DNA of 64,000 nucleotides from Gemmatimonadota bacterium (GTDB taxonomy: Bacteria; Gemmatimonadota; Gemmatimonadetes; Longimicrobiales; Gaopeijiaceae), in contig JAWKQN010000009.1 in assembly GCA_041390125.1 (NCBI GenBank), forward strand, positions 124,001 through 188,000, read 5' to 3'. The notes beneath the pieces are model-generated. The model was not told the origin of the DNA. It saw nothing but the letters and a program-made list of their open reading frames with translations, and did not search any database. Shown in pieces: positions 18,616 to 26,797 of the stretch. The position numbers and the translations under genes are program-made. Numbering within the stretch: the stretch's first letter is position 1; each line of letters begins with the position of its first letter.

Positions 18616-19749
18616 ATGAACATCCACGAGTACCAGGCCAAAGAGATCTTCCGATCGGTGGGGATGCCCGTCCCCCCCGGCGACATCGCGACCACCCCCG
18701 ACGAAGCCGAGCGGCTCGCCACCGAGTACGGCGGCCCCGTGGTGGTCAAGGCCCAGGTGCACTCGGGGGGGCGGGGCAAGGCCGGGGGCGTCAAGCTGGC
18801 GAAGACGCCGGCCGAAGCGCGTGCCCATGCCGAGAAGATCCTGGGGATGGACATCAAGGGCCTGACCGTGGAGACGGTGCTCGTCACCACGGCGGAGGAC
18901 ATCGCGTCCGAGGCCTATGTGGGCCTGTTGATGGACCGCGTCTCCCAGTCCCCGATCTTCATGGTCTCGCGCGAAGGGGGCATGGACATCGAAGAGGTGG
19001 CCGCCACCAAGCCCGACGCCATCGTCCGCCTCGCGGTCGATCCCCGCTACGGGCTCCTGGGACACCAGGCGGAGTGGCTGGCGCGGTCGCTCTACGACGA
19101 CCCGTCCCACATCAAGCAGGCCGCCCGGATCATGCGGCAGCTCTACGAGTCGTTCGTGAAGTCCGGCGCGAGCATGGTCGAGATCAACCCGCTCATCACC
19201 ACCCCGGCCGGTGAGCTCAAGGCCATCGACGCCAAGCTGAGCGTGGATGACAACGAGCTGTTCCGCCGTCCCCAGATCGCGGAATACCGGGATCTCTCGG
19301 CCGAGCCCGTCGCCGAGACCAAGGCGCGCGAAGCCGGGTTGAGCTTCGTGAAGCTGGACGGGGACGTGGGCTGCTGTGTCAACGGCGCCGGCCTGGCCAT
19401 GGCCACCATGGATCTGGTGAAGTTCTACGGGGGTCAGCCGGCGAACTTCCTGGACATCGGCGGTTCGTCCAATCCGGACAAGGTGGTCGCGGCGTTGGAG
19501 ATCATCACGGCCGACCCGAACGTGAAGGTGATCCTTTTCAACATCTTCGGCGGCATCACCCGCTGTGACGACGTCGCTCGCGGCATCGTCACGGCCATGG
19601 ACCGCATCAAGATCGAGCCTCCGATCGTGATCCGGCTGACCGGCACCAATGAGGAAGAAGCCCTGCGCATCCTGAGCGAAGCGGGATTCAGCGCGTACAC
19701 GTCCATGGATTCGGTCGTCGAGAAGGCGGTCGAGCTCGCGGGAAGGTAA
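18616..19749 (+). CDS. sucC: Succinate-CoA ligase (ADP-forming) subunit beta
   Basis: Beta subunit, 377 aa, of the TCA-cycle enzyme that converts succinyl-CoA to succinate with formation of ATP or GTP. It begins with the canonical MNIHEYQAKEIF. It has the ATP-grasp loop VHSGGRGKAGGVKLAK and the GGxxxxxxxxNIFGGITRCD segment (NIFGGITRCDDVA), where it meets the alpha subunit. It is slightly shorter than the 388-aa E. coli protein. The sucD gene follows after 8 bases. A TTG/TACCTT promoter stands upstream. Confidence 0.95.
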   Translation: MNIHEYQAKEIFRSVGMPVPPGDIATTPDEAERLATEYGGPVVVKAQVHSGGRGKAGGVKLAKTPAEARAHAEKILGMDIKGLTVETVLVTTAEDIASEAYVGLLMDRVSQSPIFMVSREGGMDIEEVAATKPDAIVRLAVDPRYGLLGHQAEWLARSLYDDPSHIKQAARIMRQLYESFVKSGASMVEINPLITTPAGELKAIDAKLSVDDNELFRRPQIAEYRDLSAEPVAETKAREAGLSFVKLDGDVGCCVNGAGLAMATMDLVKFYGGQPANFLDIGGSSNPDKVVAALEIITADPNVKVILFNIFGGITRCDDVARGIVTAMDRIKIEPPIVIRLTGTNEEEALRILSEAGFSAYTSMDSVVEKAVELAGR

Positions 19750-19757
19750 GGCCCCCG

Positions 19758-20645
19758 ATGTCCATCTTCATCGACAAGAACACGCGCCTCGTCGTCCAGG
19801 GCATCACCGGCCGCGACGGGTCCTTCCACACCACCCAGATGATCGAGTACGGCACCCAGGTGGTGGCCGGGGTCACGCCGGGGAAGGGAGGCCAGACGTT
19901 CGACGGGCCGGGCGGCGTCCAGGTCCCCATCTTCCACGGCGTGAACGAAGCCGTGCGAGAGGCGGGCGCCAACACCTCCGTCATCTACGTCCCACCGGCC
20001 TTCGCCGCGAGCGCGATCATGGAGGCGGCGGACGCCGGCATCAGCTTCATCGTCGCGATCACCGAAGGGATCCCCGTGCAGGACATGGCGCGCGCGCACG
20101 CCTATGCCCGCGACCGTGGCGCGCGGGTGCTCGGCCCCAACTGTCCCGGGCTCATCTCGCCCGGCAAGAGCAAGGTGGGCATCCTGCCGGCCCAGATCGT
20201 CACGCCGGGTCCGGTTGGCGTGGTGTCGCGATCGGGGACGCTCACGTACGAGGCCGTCTATCAGCTCACGCAGGCCGGGATCGGCCAGACCACGTGCGTG
20301 GGCATCGGTGGCGACCCCCTGATCGGCACGAACTTCGTGGACTGCCTGAGCGCCTTCTCGGACGATCCCGAGACCGAGGCGGTCGTGATGATCGGCGAGA
20401 TCGGCGGCACCGACGAGCAGGAGGCCGCGGCCTTCGTCAAGGCCAACCTGGACATCCCGGTCGTCGGGTTCATCGCGGGACAGACGGCGCCTCCGGGACG
20501 CCGGATGGGACACGCGGGCGCCATCATCTCCGGCTCGTCGGGCACCGCGGCCGAGAAGATGGCCGCGTTCGAGGAGAACGGCATCCCGGTGGCCAAGCGT
20601 CCGGCCGACATCGTAGGCCTCATCCAGCAGGCGCTCGGGCGCTGA
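19758..20645 (+). CDS. sucD: Succinate-CoA ligase subunit alpha
   Basis: Alpha subunit, 295 aa, which binds CoA and carries the histidine that is phosphorylated during the reaction. Visible features are the CoA-binding GITGRDGSFHT, the NCPGLISPGKSKVGILP loop, and the active-site histidine in GRRMGHAGAII. The C-terminus (KRPADIVGLIQQAL) is normal. It is co-transcribed with sucC and is followed after 19 bases by a regulatory-type CBS protein. Confidence 0.95.
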   Translation: MSIFIDKNTRLVVQGITGRDGSFHTTQMIEYGTQVVAGVTPGKGGQTFDGPGGVQVPIFHGVNEAVREAGANTSVIYVPPAFAASAIMEAADAGISFIVAITEGIPVQDMARAHAYARDRGARVLGPNCPGLISPGKSKVGILPAQIVTPGPVGVVSRSGTLTYEAVYQLTQAGIGQTTCVGIGGDPLIGTNFVDCLSAFSDDPETEAVVMIGEIGGTDEQEAAAFVKANLDIPVVGFIAGQTAPPGRRMGHAGAIISGSSGTAAEKMAAFEENGIPVAKRPADIVGLIQQALGR

Positions 20646-20664
20646 GCGCGTCCGGTCCGGTCCC

Positions 20665-21531
20665 ATGAGGCTCTCCGAGTTGCTCGGACCGGACCGGATC
20701 CTGTTGGATCGGGAGCCGGACGATCTCGCGTCTGCGTTGGCCGAGTGTCTCGCCGTGCTGTCGGCGCCGTCCGCGGAGGGGGCCGTCACGCGCGCCCGCG
20801 CGCTGCTGGAGGGGCAGGGCGGCGTGGTGGTCCGGGCCAACGAGCAGGTGCTGATCGCGGCCGCCACCGATGGGGTCTCCGCCCCCGAGGCTGCGCTCCT
20901 GGTCGCCGCGCGCCCGTTCTCGGCGCCGGTGCCGGTGGAGGATGCCGTGGCCCGGGCGGTCCTGGTGCTGCGGGTCCCGGGGTCGCTCAAGACCCTGAAG
21001 GTGCAGTGGTTCCCGGCCATCATCCGGGCGGTACGGGAAGGCGACACGACCGCCCGGCTGTTGTCCGCGCGCACTCCCTCGGCCCTGCAGGGCCTCGAGC
21101 CCTTGATGGGCACGTCCCTGCGCAGGCAGTTGCTGGTCGAGGACGTGATGGCGCCCCTCTCGTACCGCGTCTACCCGGACACGCCGGTCTCCGAGGTCAT
21201 CGACCTGATCGTGCGCCGTTCCGTCCCGGCGGTACCGGTGGTGGGGGAGGGTCACGAGCTCCTCGGCCTCATCACCGCGGGGGATGCCTTGAGCGAGCTG
21301 CTGCCGGACCGCATGTCCGGCGATGAGGAGGAGACGCCGGAGAAGAAGGGAAGGACCGCACGCGACGTCATGACGCGGACGGTGATGTGCGTGGGCGAGA
21401 GCCAGCAGCTGCTGGAGGCCGCCCATCTGATGGTGAAACGGGGCGTGGAGCAGCTGCCGGTGGTGCGCGAGGGCCAGCTCGTGGGGTTCGTGGCGCGCGA
21501 CACGCTGCTCAAGACGCTGAGCGAGATCTGA
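20665..21531 (+). CDS. Degenerate PTS EIIA-like domain fused to two CBS domains
   Basis: A 288-aa cytoplasmic protein. Residues 1 to about 150 resemble the fructose/nitrogen-type EIIA fold (SELLGPDRILLD start, ALAECLAVL helix, LLVAARPFSAPV strand). However, this part contains no histidine at all, so the phosphorylated residue of true EIIA proteins is missing. Residues 155-205 and 230-288 are two CBS motifs (VEDVMAPLSYRVYPDTPV; ARDVMTRTVMCVGES) separated by a charged linker. CBS pairs usually bind adenine nucleotides. Position between sucCD and ndk suggests a sensor of energy state, but that is inference; the partner is unknown. Confidence 0.7.
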   Translation: MRLSELLGPDRILLDREPDDLASALAECLAVLSAPSAEGAVTRARALLEGQGGVVVRANEQVLIAAATDGVSAPEAALLVAARPFSAPVPVEDAVARAVLVLRVPGSLKTLKVQWFPAIIRAVREGDTTARLLSARTPSALQGLEPLMGTSLRRQLLVEDVMAPLSYRVYPDTPVSEVIDLIVRRSVPAVPVVGEGHELLGLITAGDALSELLPDRMSGDEEETPEKKGRTARDVMTRTVMCVGESQQLLEAAHLMVKRGVEQLPVVREGQLVGFVARDTLLKTLSEI

Positions 21532-21598
21532 GAGCCGACCCGATCGGACCGGTGGACGGCCGTCCGCCGACCCTGGACCACAACCGCAGGAACACGGC

Positions 21599-22024
21599 AT
21601 GAGACAGACCCTGGCGATCATCAAGCCCGACGCCGTCGCCGCCGGCAAGGCCGGGAAGATCCTGGCCCACCTGGAGGGCAACGGCTTCACCGTGCGCGCG
21701 CTCGAGATGGTGCGCCTGACCCGAGCCCAGGCCGAGGCCTTCTACGAGGTGCACCGGGAGCGTCCCTTCTACGGCTCCCTGGTGGAGTTCATGACCTCGG
21801 GTCCGGCGATCCCGATGGTCCTCGAGGCGGACGGGGCCGTGGCGGCGCTGCGGAGCGCGATCGGCGCCACCGACCCGGCCGAGGCGGCCGAGGGGACGGT
21901 CCGGAAGCTCTACGCCGAGTCGAAGGAGCGGAACGCCATCCACGCCTCCGACTCGGACGAGAACGCGGCCCGGGAGATCGCCTTCTTCTTCCCGGAGCGG
22001 ACCCGGATCGGCCTGGGGCGCTGA
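21599..22024 (+). CDS. ndk: Nucleoside diphosphate kinase
   Basis: Enzyme of 141 aa that transfers the gamma phosphate from ATP to other NDPs. It has the typical TLAIIKPDAV start and the active-site His115 in RNAIHASDS, which is phosphorylated in the ping-pong mechanism. Length matches the bacterial family (about 140 aa). The 67-base gap from the preceding CBS gene contains a near-palindrome (GGTGGACGG 21551-21559 against CCGTCCGCC 21560-21568), which may be a weak terminator or a chance GC repeat. Confidence 0.96.
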   Translation: MRQTLAIIKPDAVAAGKAGKILAHLEGNGFTVRALEMVRLTRAQAEAFYEVHRERPFYGSLVEFMTSGPAIPMVLEADGAVAALRSAIGATDPAEAAEGTVRKLYAESKERNAIHASDSDENAAREIAFFFPERTRIGLGR

Positions 22025-22061
22025 CCGGTCCCCGGCGGCCGGAGGGGTGGGCCTGTTTTCG

Positions 22062-22090
22062 TTGACCCTCCTACCCCCCTCGGCTACCTT
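22062..22090 (+). promoter_or_regulatory. Predicted promoter of the DUF177-rpmF-fab operon
   Basis: TTGACC at 22062-22067 and TACCTT at 22085-22090 with a 17-base spacer. The -10 element ends only 8 bases before the ATG at 22099, so the predicted transcript starts on or next to the start codon. No Shine-Dalgarno sequence is present in the short interval. This is the best promoter match in the window. Confidence 0.6.
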
Positions 22091-22098
22091 TCCGGACT

Positions 22099-22599
22099 AT
22101 GCTCCAGTTGAATCTGGTGGCATTGAGCCGGGCGGGATCGCTGCCGATCGAAGGCACGCTCCCGGTAGAGGGTCCCGATTGGGACCTGGACGGGCTACGG
22201 TTCGACCAGCCGCCGCTCGTCCGGGGAAGGGCTCAGGCCCTGACCGGGGACGATGTGCTCGTCCGGGTCGATGTCGCGGGGGAAGTGGTCGGCGAGTGTG
22301 CGCGGTGCCTGGCACCGGTGCGTACGCCCGTCCGTTCCGCTTTCGATCTGTACTACTCGGCCGAAGCGGACGAGGATGACGGGGAGGTGCGGCCGTTGGC
22401 GCCGGAAGCCACGACGGTGGATCTGGTGCCCGCGCTGCGGGAGGAGCTGCTGCTCACCCTGCCGACCCATCTGGTGTGTGAAGAAGCGTGCGCCGGGCTA
22501 TGCCCGAAGTGCGGAGCGAACCTGAACGAGGCACGGTGCGATTGCTCGGACGAGGAGATCGATCCTCGCTGGGCCGCGCTCCGGACCCTGAACGAGTGA
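22099..22599 (+). CDS. DUF177/YceD family protein (large ribosomal subunit accumulation)
   Basis: A 166-aa YceD-like protein. In many bacteria this family lies directly upstream of rpmF and supports 23S rRNA or 50S maturation. Two cysteine clusters are seen: CARCLAP in the middle and, near the C-terminus, CEEACAGLCPKCGANLNEARCDC (read in pieces), which probably binds zinc. Gene order DUF177-rpmF-plsX-fabH is conserved across bacteria and supports the call. The likely transcript is leaderless. Confidence 0.85.
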   Translation: MLQLNLVALSRAGSLPIEGTLPVEGPDWDLDGLRFDQPPLVRGRAQALTGDDVLVRVDVAGEVVGECARCLAPVRTPVRSAFDLYYSAEADEDDGEVRPLAPEATTVDLVPALREELLLTLPTHLVCEEACAGLCPKCGANLNEARCDCSDEEIDPRWAALRTLNE

Positions 22600-22606
22600 G
22601 ACGAGG

Positions 22607-22789
22607 ATGGCTGTCCCGAAGCGACGGGTATCGAAGCAGCGCAAGCGGAAGCGCCGCACGCACTACAAGGCCGAGGTCCCCACGGTGGCGGCGTGCCCGA
22701 AGTGTGGAGATCCGAAGCGGCCCCACTACGTGTGTGGGACCTGCGGATTCTACGGGGACGAAGCCGTCCTGAACGTCGACGTCGACTGA
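22607..22789 (+). CDS. rpmF: 50S ribosomal protein L32, zinc-binding form
   Basis: A 60-aa basic ribosomal protein beginning MAVPKRRVSKQRKRKRR, the hallmark of L32. It has two CxxC pairs (CPKCGDPK and CGTCGFYG), so this is the zinc-containing paralogue type. It starts 7 bases after the DUF177 stop and leads into plsX, the classic bacterial link between ribosome assembly and fatty acid synthesis. Length and content are fully normal. Confidence 0.96.
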   Translation: MAVPKRRVSKQRKRKRRTHYKAEVPTVAACPKCGDPKRPHYVCGTCGFYGDEAVLNVDVD

Positions 22790-22805
22790 CGCGGGCGTCG
22801 GCCCT

Positions 22806-23801
22806 GTGCGGATCGCCATCGACGCGATGGGGACCGACAGCGCCCCCGGTCCGGAAGTGGCCGGGGCGTTGCTGGCCCTCCACGAGCTTCCTTCGGACAC
22901 CCACATCGTCCTCGTCGGGGACGAAGGCGCGGTCCGAACCGAGCTGAGCCGCCACACCGACACGCCGCCCGAGCGCCTGCACCTCGTGCATGCGCCCGAG
23001 CGCATCCTCCCCGGCGAGGCGCCGACGCAGGCCTTCCGGAAGAAGCCACACTCGTCGATCGCCCTCGGGCTGCGCCTCCTCAAGGAGCGGCAGGCCGACG
23101 CCTTCGTATCCGCCGGGTCCACCGGCGCGGTGATGGCCGGCTCCCTCCTGACGCTGCGCCCCCTTCCGGGCGTGGACCGGCCCGCGATCGGCACGCTCCT
23201 TCCGACCGCCGACCGCCCGGTCCTGATGCTGGACGCGGGGGCCAATGTGGACTGCCGTCCGGCCCACCTGGTCCAGTTCGCCCGGCTCGGGCACATCTAC
23301 GCGCAGGACCTGATGGGGATCGAGCACCCGCGCGTGGGTCTGCTGAACATCGGCGAAGAAGAGGAGAAGGGGAACGAGGTCGCCGTGGAGACCCATCGGC
23401 TCCTGCGGGAGAGCGGCCTCAACTTCGTCGGCAACGTGGAAGGAAGCGATCTCATCCACGGCCGATGTGACGTCTTCGTCTGCGACGGATTCGTGGGCAA
23501 CGTCCTGCTCAAGTTCTACGAGTCGGTCGCGGCCTTCATCGCGCAGCTCCTGCGCCGGCAGGCCGAGGCCGTGCTGAAGGAGCTGGACCTGGAACCGGTC
23601 TTCCGGGTCCTCGACTATGCGGAGTACGGGGGAGCCCCGCTGCTCGGCGTCAACGGGGTCTCCGTCATCTGTCACGGCCGCTCCCCCCCGAAGGCCATCC
23701 TGAACGCGATCAAGCTGGCGGCGCGTGCGGTCGAGACCGACATGGTCGGTGACATGGCCCGGGAGCTGGCGGACGGGGCACCCTCCGGAGAGGAACGATG
23801 A
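22806..23801 (+). CDS. plsX: Phosphate acyltransferase PlsX
   Basis: Converts acyl-ACP to acyl-phosphate for phospholipid synthesis; peripheral membrane enzyme, 331 aa. It begins with the conserved IAIDAMGTDSAPG and contains SAGSTGAVMAGSLLTL and VCDGFVGNVLLKFYES, typical of the family. The GTG at 22806 is 17 bases after rpmF; the stop overlaps the fabH start by four bases (ATGA), indicating coupled translation with the fatty acid genes. Confidence 0.94.
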   Translation: MRIAIDAMGTDSAPGPEVAGALLALHELPSDTHIVLVGDEGAVRTELSRHTDTPPERLHLVHAPERILPGEAPTQAFRKKPHSSIALGLRLLKERQADAFVSAGSTGAVMAGSLLTLRPLPGVDRPAIGTLLPTADRPVLMLDAGANVDCRPAHLVQFARLGHIYAQDLMGIEHPRVGLLNIGEEEEKGNEVAVETHRLLRESGLNFVGNVEGSDLIHGRCDVFVCDGFVGNVLLKFYESVAAFIAQLLRRQAEAVLKELDLEPVFRVLDYAEYGGAPLLGVNGVSVICHGRSPPKAILNAIKLAARAVETDMVGDMARELADGAPSGEER

Positions 23802-24790
23802 AGAGCCCCACCCCGATCGTGCGCATCGCGGCCACCGGGCGCTATCTGCCCGAACGGGTGGTCACGAACGACGACCTGTCGAAGCTCGTCGAGACCTCGG
23901 ATGAGTGGATCCGCGAACGCACCGGGATCGCGGAGCGTCGCATCGCCCCCGAAGCGATGCTGGCGGCCGAGATGGGCGAGTTGGCCGCGCGCCAGGCGCT
24001 CGAACGGGCGGGTGTGGCTCCGGGCGAGGTGGACGTGTTGATCGTGACCACGGCCACGCCGGACCGGTGGTTGCCGTCCACGGCCTGCGACCTCCAGTCC
24101 CTGCTGGGCGCGAGCAACGCCTTCGCCTACGACCTGAGCGCGGCCTGCACGGGCTTCCTCTACGGCGTGTCCATGGGCGAAGGGTTCCTGGCGGCCGGGC
24201 GCGGCGACGTCGCGCTCGTCGTCTCGACCGAGAAGATGAGCGCGATCGTCGACTGGACGGATCGCTCCACCTGCGTGCTGTTCGGAGACGGCGCGGGAGC
24301 GGCCGTGTTGCGTCGCTCGGAGGACGAGCGCGGCATCCTGTCGAGCCATCATGGCTCGGACGGGGCGCTCGCGGAGCTGCTGTACCGCCCGGCCGGCGGA
24401 GTCCGCCAGGCGCTCGACCTCGAGGCCCTGGAGCGCAAGGATCACATGCTCAAGATGCACGGGCGCGAGGTCTTCAAGAACGCGGTCCGCAACATGGCCG
24501 AGGCGTCCGAGATCGCGTTGCAGAAGGCCGGACTCACGGCAGCCGACGTGGATCTGATGGTGCCGCACCAGGCCAACATCCGCATCATCGAGGCCACGGC
24601 GCGATACGCAGGCATCCCGATGGACAAGGTGTTCGTCAACGTGGACCGGTACGGCAACATGAGCTCGGCGACCGTGCCGGTCGCGCTGGATGAAGCCCAG
24701 GAGCAGGGGCGCCTCGGCCCCGGCGCCATCGTCCTCAGCGCGGCCTTCGGGGCCGGTCTGACCTGGGGCGCCATGACGTTCCGCTGGTAG
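23798..24790 (+). CDS. fabH: 3-oxoacyl-ACP synthase III
   Basis: Condensing enzyme that starts fatty acid synthesis from acyl-CoA and malonyl-ACP, 330 aa. The catalytic triad is visible as Cys117 (LSAACTGF), His257 (VPHQANIRI) and Asn287 (RYGNMSSAT), with the spacing of E. coli FabH between the last two. The TDEWI-type substrate motif appears as SDEWIRERTGI. The gene sits between plsX and fabD in a tight operon. Confidence 0.96.
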   Translation: MKSPTPIVRIAATGRYLPERVVTNDDLSKLVETSDEWIRERTGIAERRIAPEAMLAAEMGELAARQALERAGVAPGEVDVLIVTTATPDRWLPSTACDLQSLLGASNAFAYDLSAACTGFLYGVSMGEGFLAAGRGDVALVVSTEKMSAIVDWTDRSTCVLFGDGAGAAVLRRSEDERGILSSHHGSDGALAELLYRPAGGVRQALDLEALERKDHMLKMHGREVFKNAVRNMAEASEIALQKAGLTAADVDLMVPHQANIRIIEATARYAGIPMDKVFVNVDRYGNMSSATVPVALDEAQEQGRLGPGAIVLSAAFGAGLTWGAMTFRW

Positions 24791-24797
24791 GCTGCCC

Positions 24798-25733
24798 ATG
24801 TCCCTCGCAGTGATGTTCCCCGGCCAGGGGTCGCAAGCCGTCGGCATGGGCGCCGATCTGGTCGCGCGCTTCCCGGAGGCGCGCGCCACGTTCGACGAGG
24901 CGGACGCCGTCCTGGAGGCACCCCTGTCCCGGCTCGCCTTCGAGGGCCCGCTCGACGAGCTGACCGCCACCCGCAACGCCCAGCCGGCCATCCTCGTGCA
25001 CTCGGTGGCCGTGTTGCGTGTGCTCGGTGCCCGCTTGGGTGCGGTGGGCTCGGCGGCCGGCCATTCCCTGGGCGAATTCTCCGCCCACGTGTGCGCCGGG
25101 ACGCTGAGCTTCGCAGACGCGCTACGGGCAGTGCGCCTCCGCGGCACCCTGATGTACGACGCCGGGCTGGCCCGCCCGGGCAGCATGGCCGCGGTGCTCG
25201 GGCTCGACGACGACGTGATCGCCGACGTGTGCCGGGACGTGACCATCGACGGGGACGTCGTCGTGCCGGCCAACTTCAACTCCGCCGGGCAGGTGGTCGT
25301 GAGCGGGGACCGCACTGCGGTCACCCGGGCGATCCCGGCCCTGCAGGCCGCGGGCGCCAAGCGGGTGATCGAGCTGCAGGTCTCCGGGGCGTTCCATTCA
25401 CCGCTGATGGAGCCGGCCCAGGAGGGTCTGGCGCGCCACCTCGACGCCGTGACCTTCCACGATCCCACGGTGCCGGTGTTCGCCAACGTCACGGCGCAGC
25501 CGGTGACCGTGGGCGCCGAGGCACGGGTCCGTCTCGTGGAGCAGCTGACCGCACCCGTTCGCTGGGCGGAGATCGTGCACGCACAGGTGGCGCACGGCGC
25601 AGACCGCTTCGTCGAGATCGGTCCTGGCTCCGTGTTGACCGGCCTCAGCAAGCGCAACGCGCGAGGCGTGCCGGCCCGGGCGCTCGGTACGGCAGACGAC
25701 ATCGAAGCCTTCCTGAACGAGGAGACGGCATGA
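24798..25733 (+). CDS. fabD: Malonyl-CoA:ACP transacylase
   Basis: Loads malonyl units onto acyl carrier protein, 311 aa. The N-terminal FPGQGSQAVGMG is the family signature. The nucleophile is Ser90 in GHSLGEFSAH, and the catalytic histidine is His200 in SGAFHSPLM. The C-terminal part (VEIGPGSVLTGLSKRN) is also typical. The stop overlaps the fabG ATG by four bases, so fabD and fabG are coupled. Confidence 0.96.
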   Translation: MSLAVMFPGQGSQAVGMGADLVARFPEARATFDEADAVLEAPLSRLAFEGPLDELTATRNAQPAILVHSVAVLRVLGARLGAVGSAAGHSLGEFSAHVCAGTLSFADALRAVRLRGTLMYDAGLARPGSMAAVLGLDDDVIADVCRDVTIDGDVVVPANFNSAGQVVVSGDRTAVTRAIPALQAAGAKRVIELQVSGAFHSPLMEPAQEGLARHLDAVTFHDPTVPVFANVTAQPVTVGAEARVRLVEQLTAPVRWAEIVHAQVAHGADRFVEIGPGSVLTGLSKRNARGVPARALGTADDIEAFLNEETA

Positions 25734-26470
25734 GCCAGGAGCTCGCCGGGCAGGTCGCGCTGGTGACGGGCGGGTCGCGCGGGATCGGACGGGCCATCGC
25801 CGAAGCGCTCGCGGAGGCCGGCGCGCGCGTTGCCGTGGTGGCCCGTGACGAGACCCGTGCCCGGCAGACGGCGGCGGCGCTTCCCGGCGAGGGACACGCC
25901 GGATACGCCTGCGACGTGGCCGACGACGCCCAGGTCGCCGACACCGTGGCGTTGGTGCAGAAGGAGGTCGGGGATATCGCCGTGCTCGTCAACAACGCCG
26001 GGGTCACGCGCGACAACCTCGTGATGCGCATCGACGCCGACGCCTGGGACCAGGTGCTCGACACGAACCTGAAAGGGGCCTTCCACATGATCCGCGCGGT
26101 CAGCCGCGGGATGATGAAGCGCAGGGCCGGGGTCATCGTGAACATCTCGTCCGTCGTGGGATTGATGGGCAACGCCGGCCAGGCCAACTACGCGGCCTCC
26201 AAGGCCGGGCTCCTGGGCCTGACCAAGAGCGTGGCGCGGGAGCTCGCGTCCCGTGGGATCCGCTGCAACGCGGTGGCCCCGGGCTACATCGACACCGACA
26301 TGACGGCCGACCTGGGCCCCGACGCGGCCGAGGCCCTCAAGGGCCGCATCCCGCTGGGACGGCTGGGGGAACCCCGGGACGTAGCGGGGTTAGTGCGCTT
26401 CCTGGCGGGACCGGACGCTCATTACATTACCGGCCAGGTGATCGCCGTGGACGGCGGCATGGTCATGTAG
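25730..26470 (+). CDS. fabG: 3-oxoacyl-ACP reductase
   Basis: Short-chain dehydrogenase, 246 aa, that reduces 3-oxoacyl-ACP with NADPH. It has the Rossmann motif GGSRGIGRAIA, the NNAGVTRDNL element, the catalytic Ser in NISSVVGLMG, the YxxxK pair in NYAASKAG, and the FabG C-terminal ITGQVIAVDGGMVM. A long frame is open upstream inside fabD, but the overlapping ATG at 25730 is the evident start. Confidence 0.95.
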   Translation: MSQELAGQVALVTGGSRGIGRAIAEALAEAGARVAVVARDETRARQTAAALPGEGHAGYACDVADDAQVADTVALVQKEVGDIAVLVNNAGVTRDNLVMRIDADAWDQVLDTNLKGAFHMIRAVSRGMMKRRAGVIVNISSVVGLMGNAGQANYAASKAGLLGLTKSVARELASRGIRCNAVAPGYIDTDMTADLGPDAAEALKGRIPLGRLGEPRDVAGLVRFLAGPDAHYITGQVIAVDGGMVM

Positions 26471-26474
26471 GACC

Positions 26475-26505
26475 TTCGGGTCGGCCTTCCTGCCGGCCCC
26501 CCGAA
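26475..26505 (+). promoter_or_regulatory. Hairpin between fabG and acpP
   Basis: TTCGGGTCGGC (26475-26485) can pair with GCCGG and CCCGAA (26492-26496 and 26500-26505) around a six-base loop with a three-base bulge. It lies in the only sizeable gap of the fab run, just before acpP. It could be a partial terminator or an RNA stabiliser that lets acpP be expressed at a different level. Its role is inferred only from position. Confidence 0.4.
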
Positions 26506-26528
26506 CCTCAATCCTGAAAGGTGGAAGC

Positions 26529-26777
26529 ATGGCGGACAGCGTGGAGTCGAAGGTCAGGGAGATCATCGTGAACGAGCTGGGCGTCGAGGCCGAGAAGGTC
26601 TCCCGGAGCGCCTCGTTCGTCGAGGATCTCGGGGCGGACTCCCTCGACACGGTCGAGCTCGTCATGGCGTTCGAGGAGGAGTTCGGGATCGACATCCCCG
26701 ACGAGGACGCGGAGCAGATGCGCACCGTCGGGGACGCCATCGACTATCTCGAGAAGAACGCGGCCAGCGCCGACTGA
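26529..26777 (+). CDS. acpP: Acyl carrier protein
   Basis: An acidic 82-aa carrier that holds growing acyl chains on a 4'-phosphopantetheine arm. The attachment site is Ser38 in the perfect motif LGADSLDTVELV. The sequence is otherwise typical of AcpP (FGIDIPDEDAEQM near the third helix). A good ribosome site (AAAGGTGGA, 26517-26525) precedes the ATG. A hairpin upstream may set its expression apart from fabG. Confidence 0.97.
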   Translation: MADSVESKVREIIVNELGVEAEKVSRSASFVEDLGADSLDTVELVMAFEEEFGIDIPDEDAEQMRTVGDAIDYLEKNAASAD

Positions 26778-26797
26778 TCCGGCCTGGCCCGCACATC

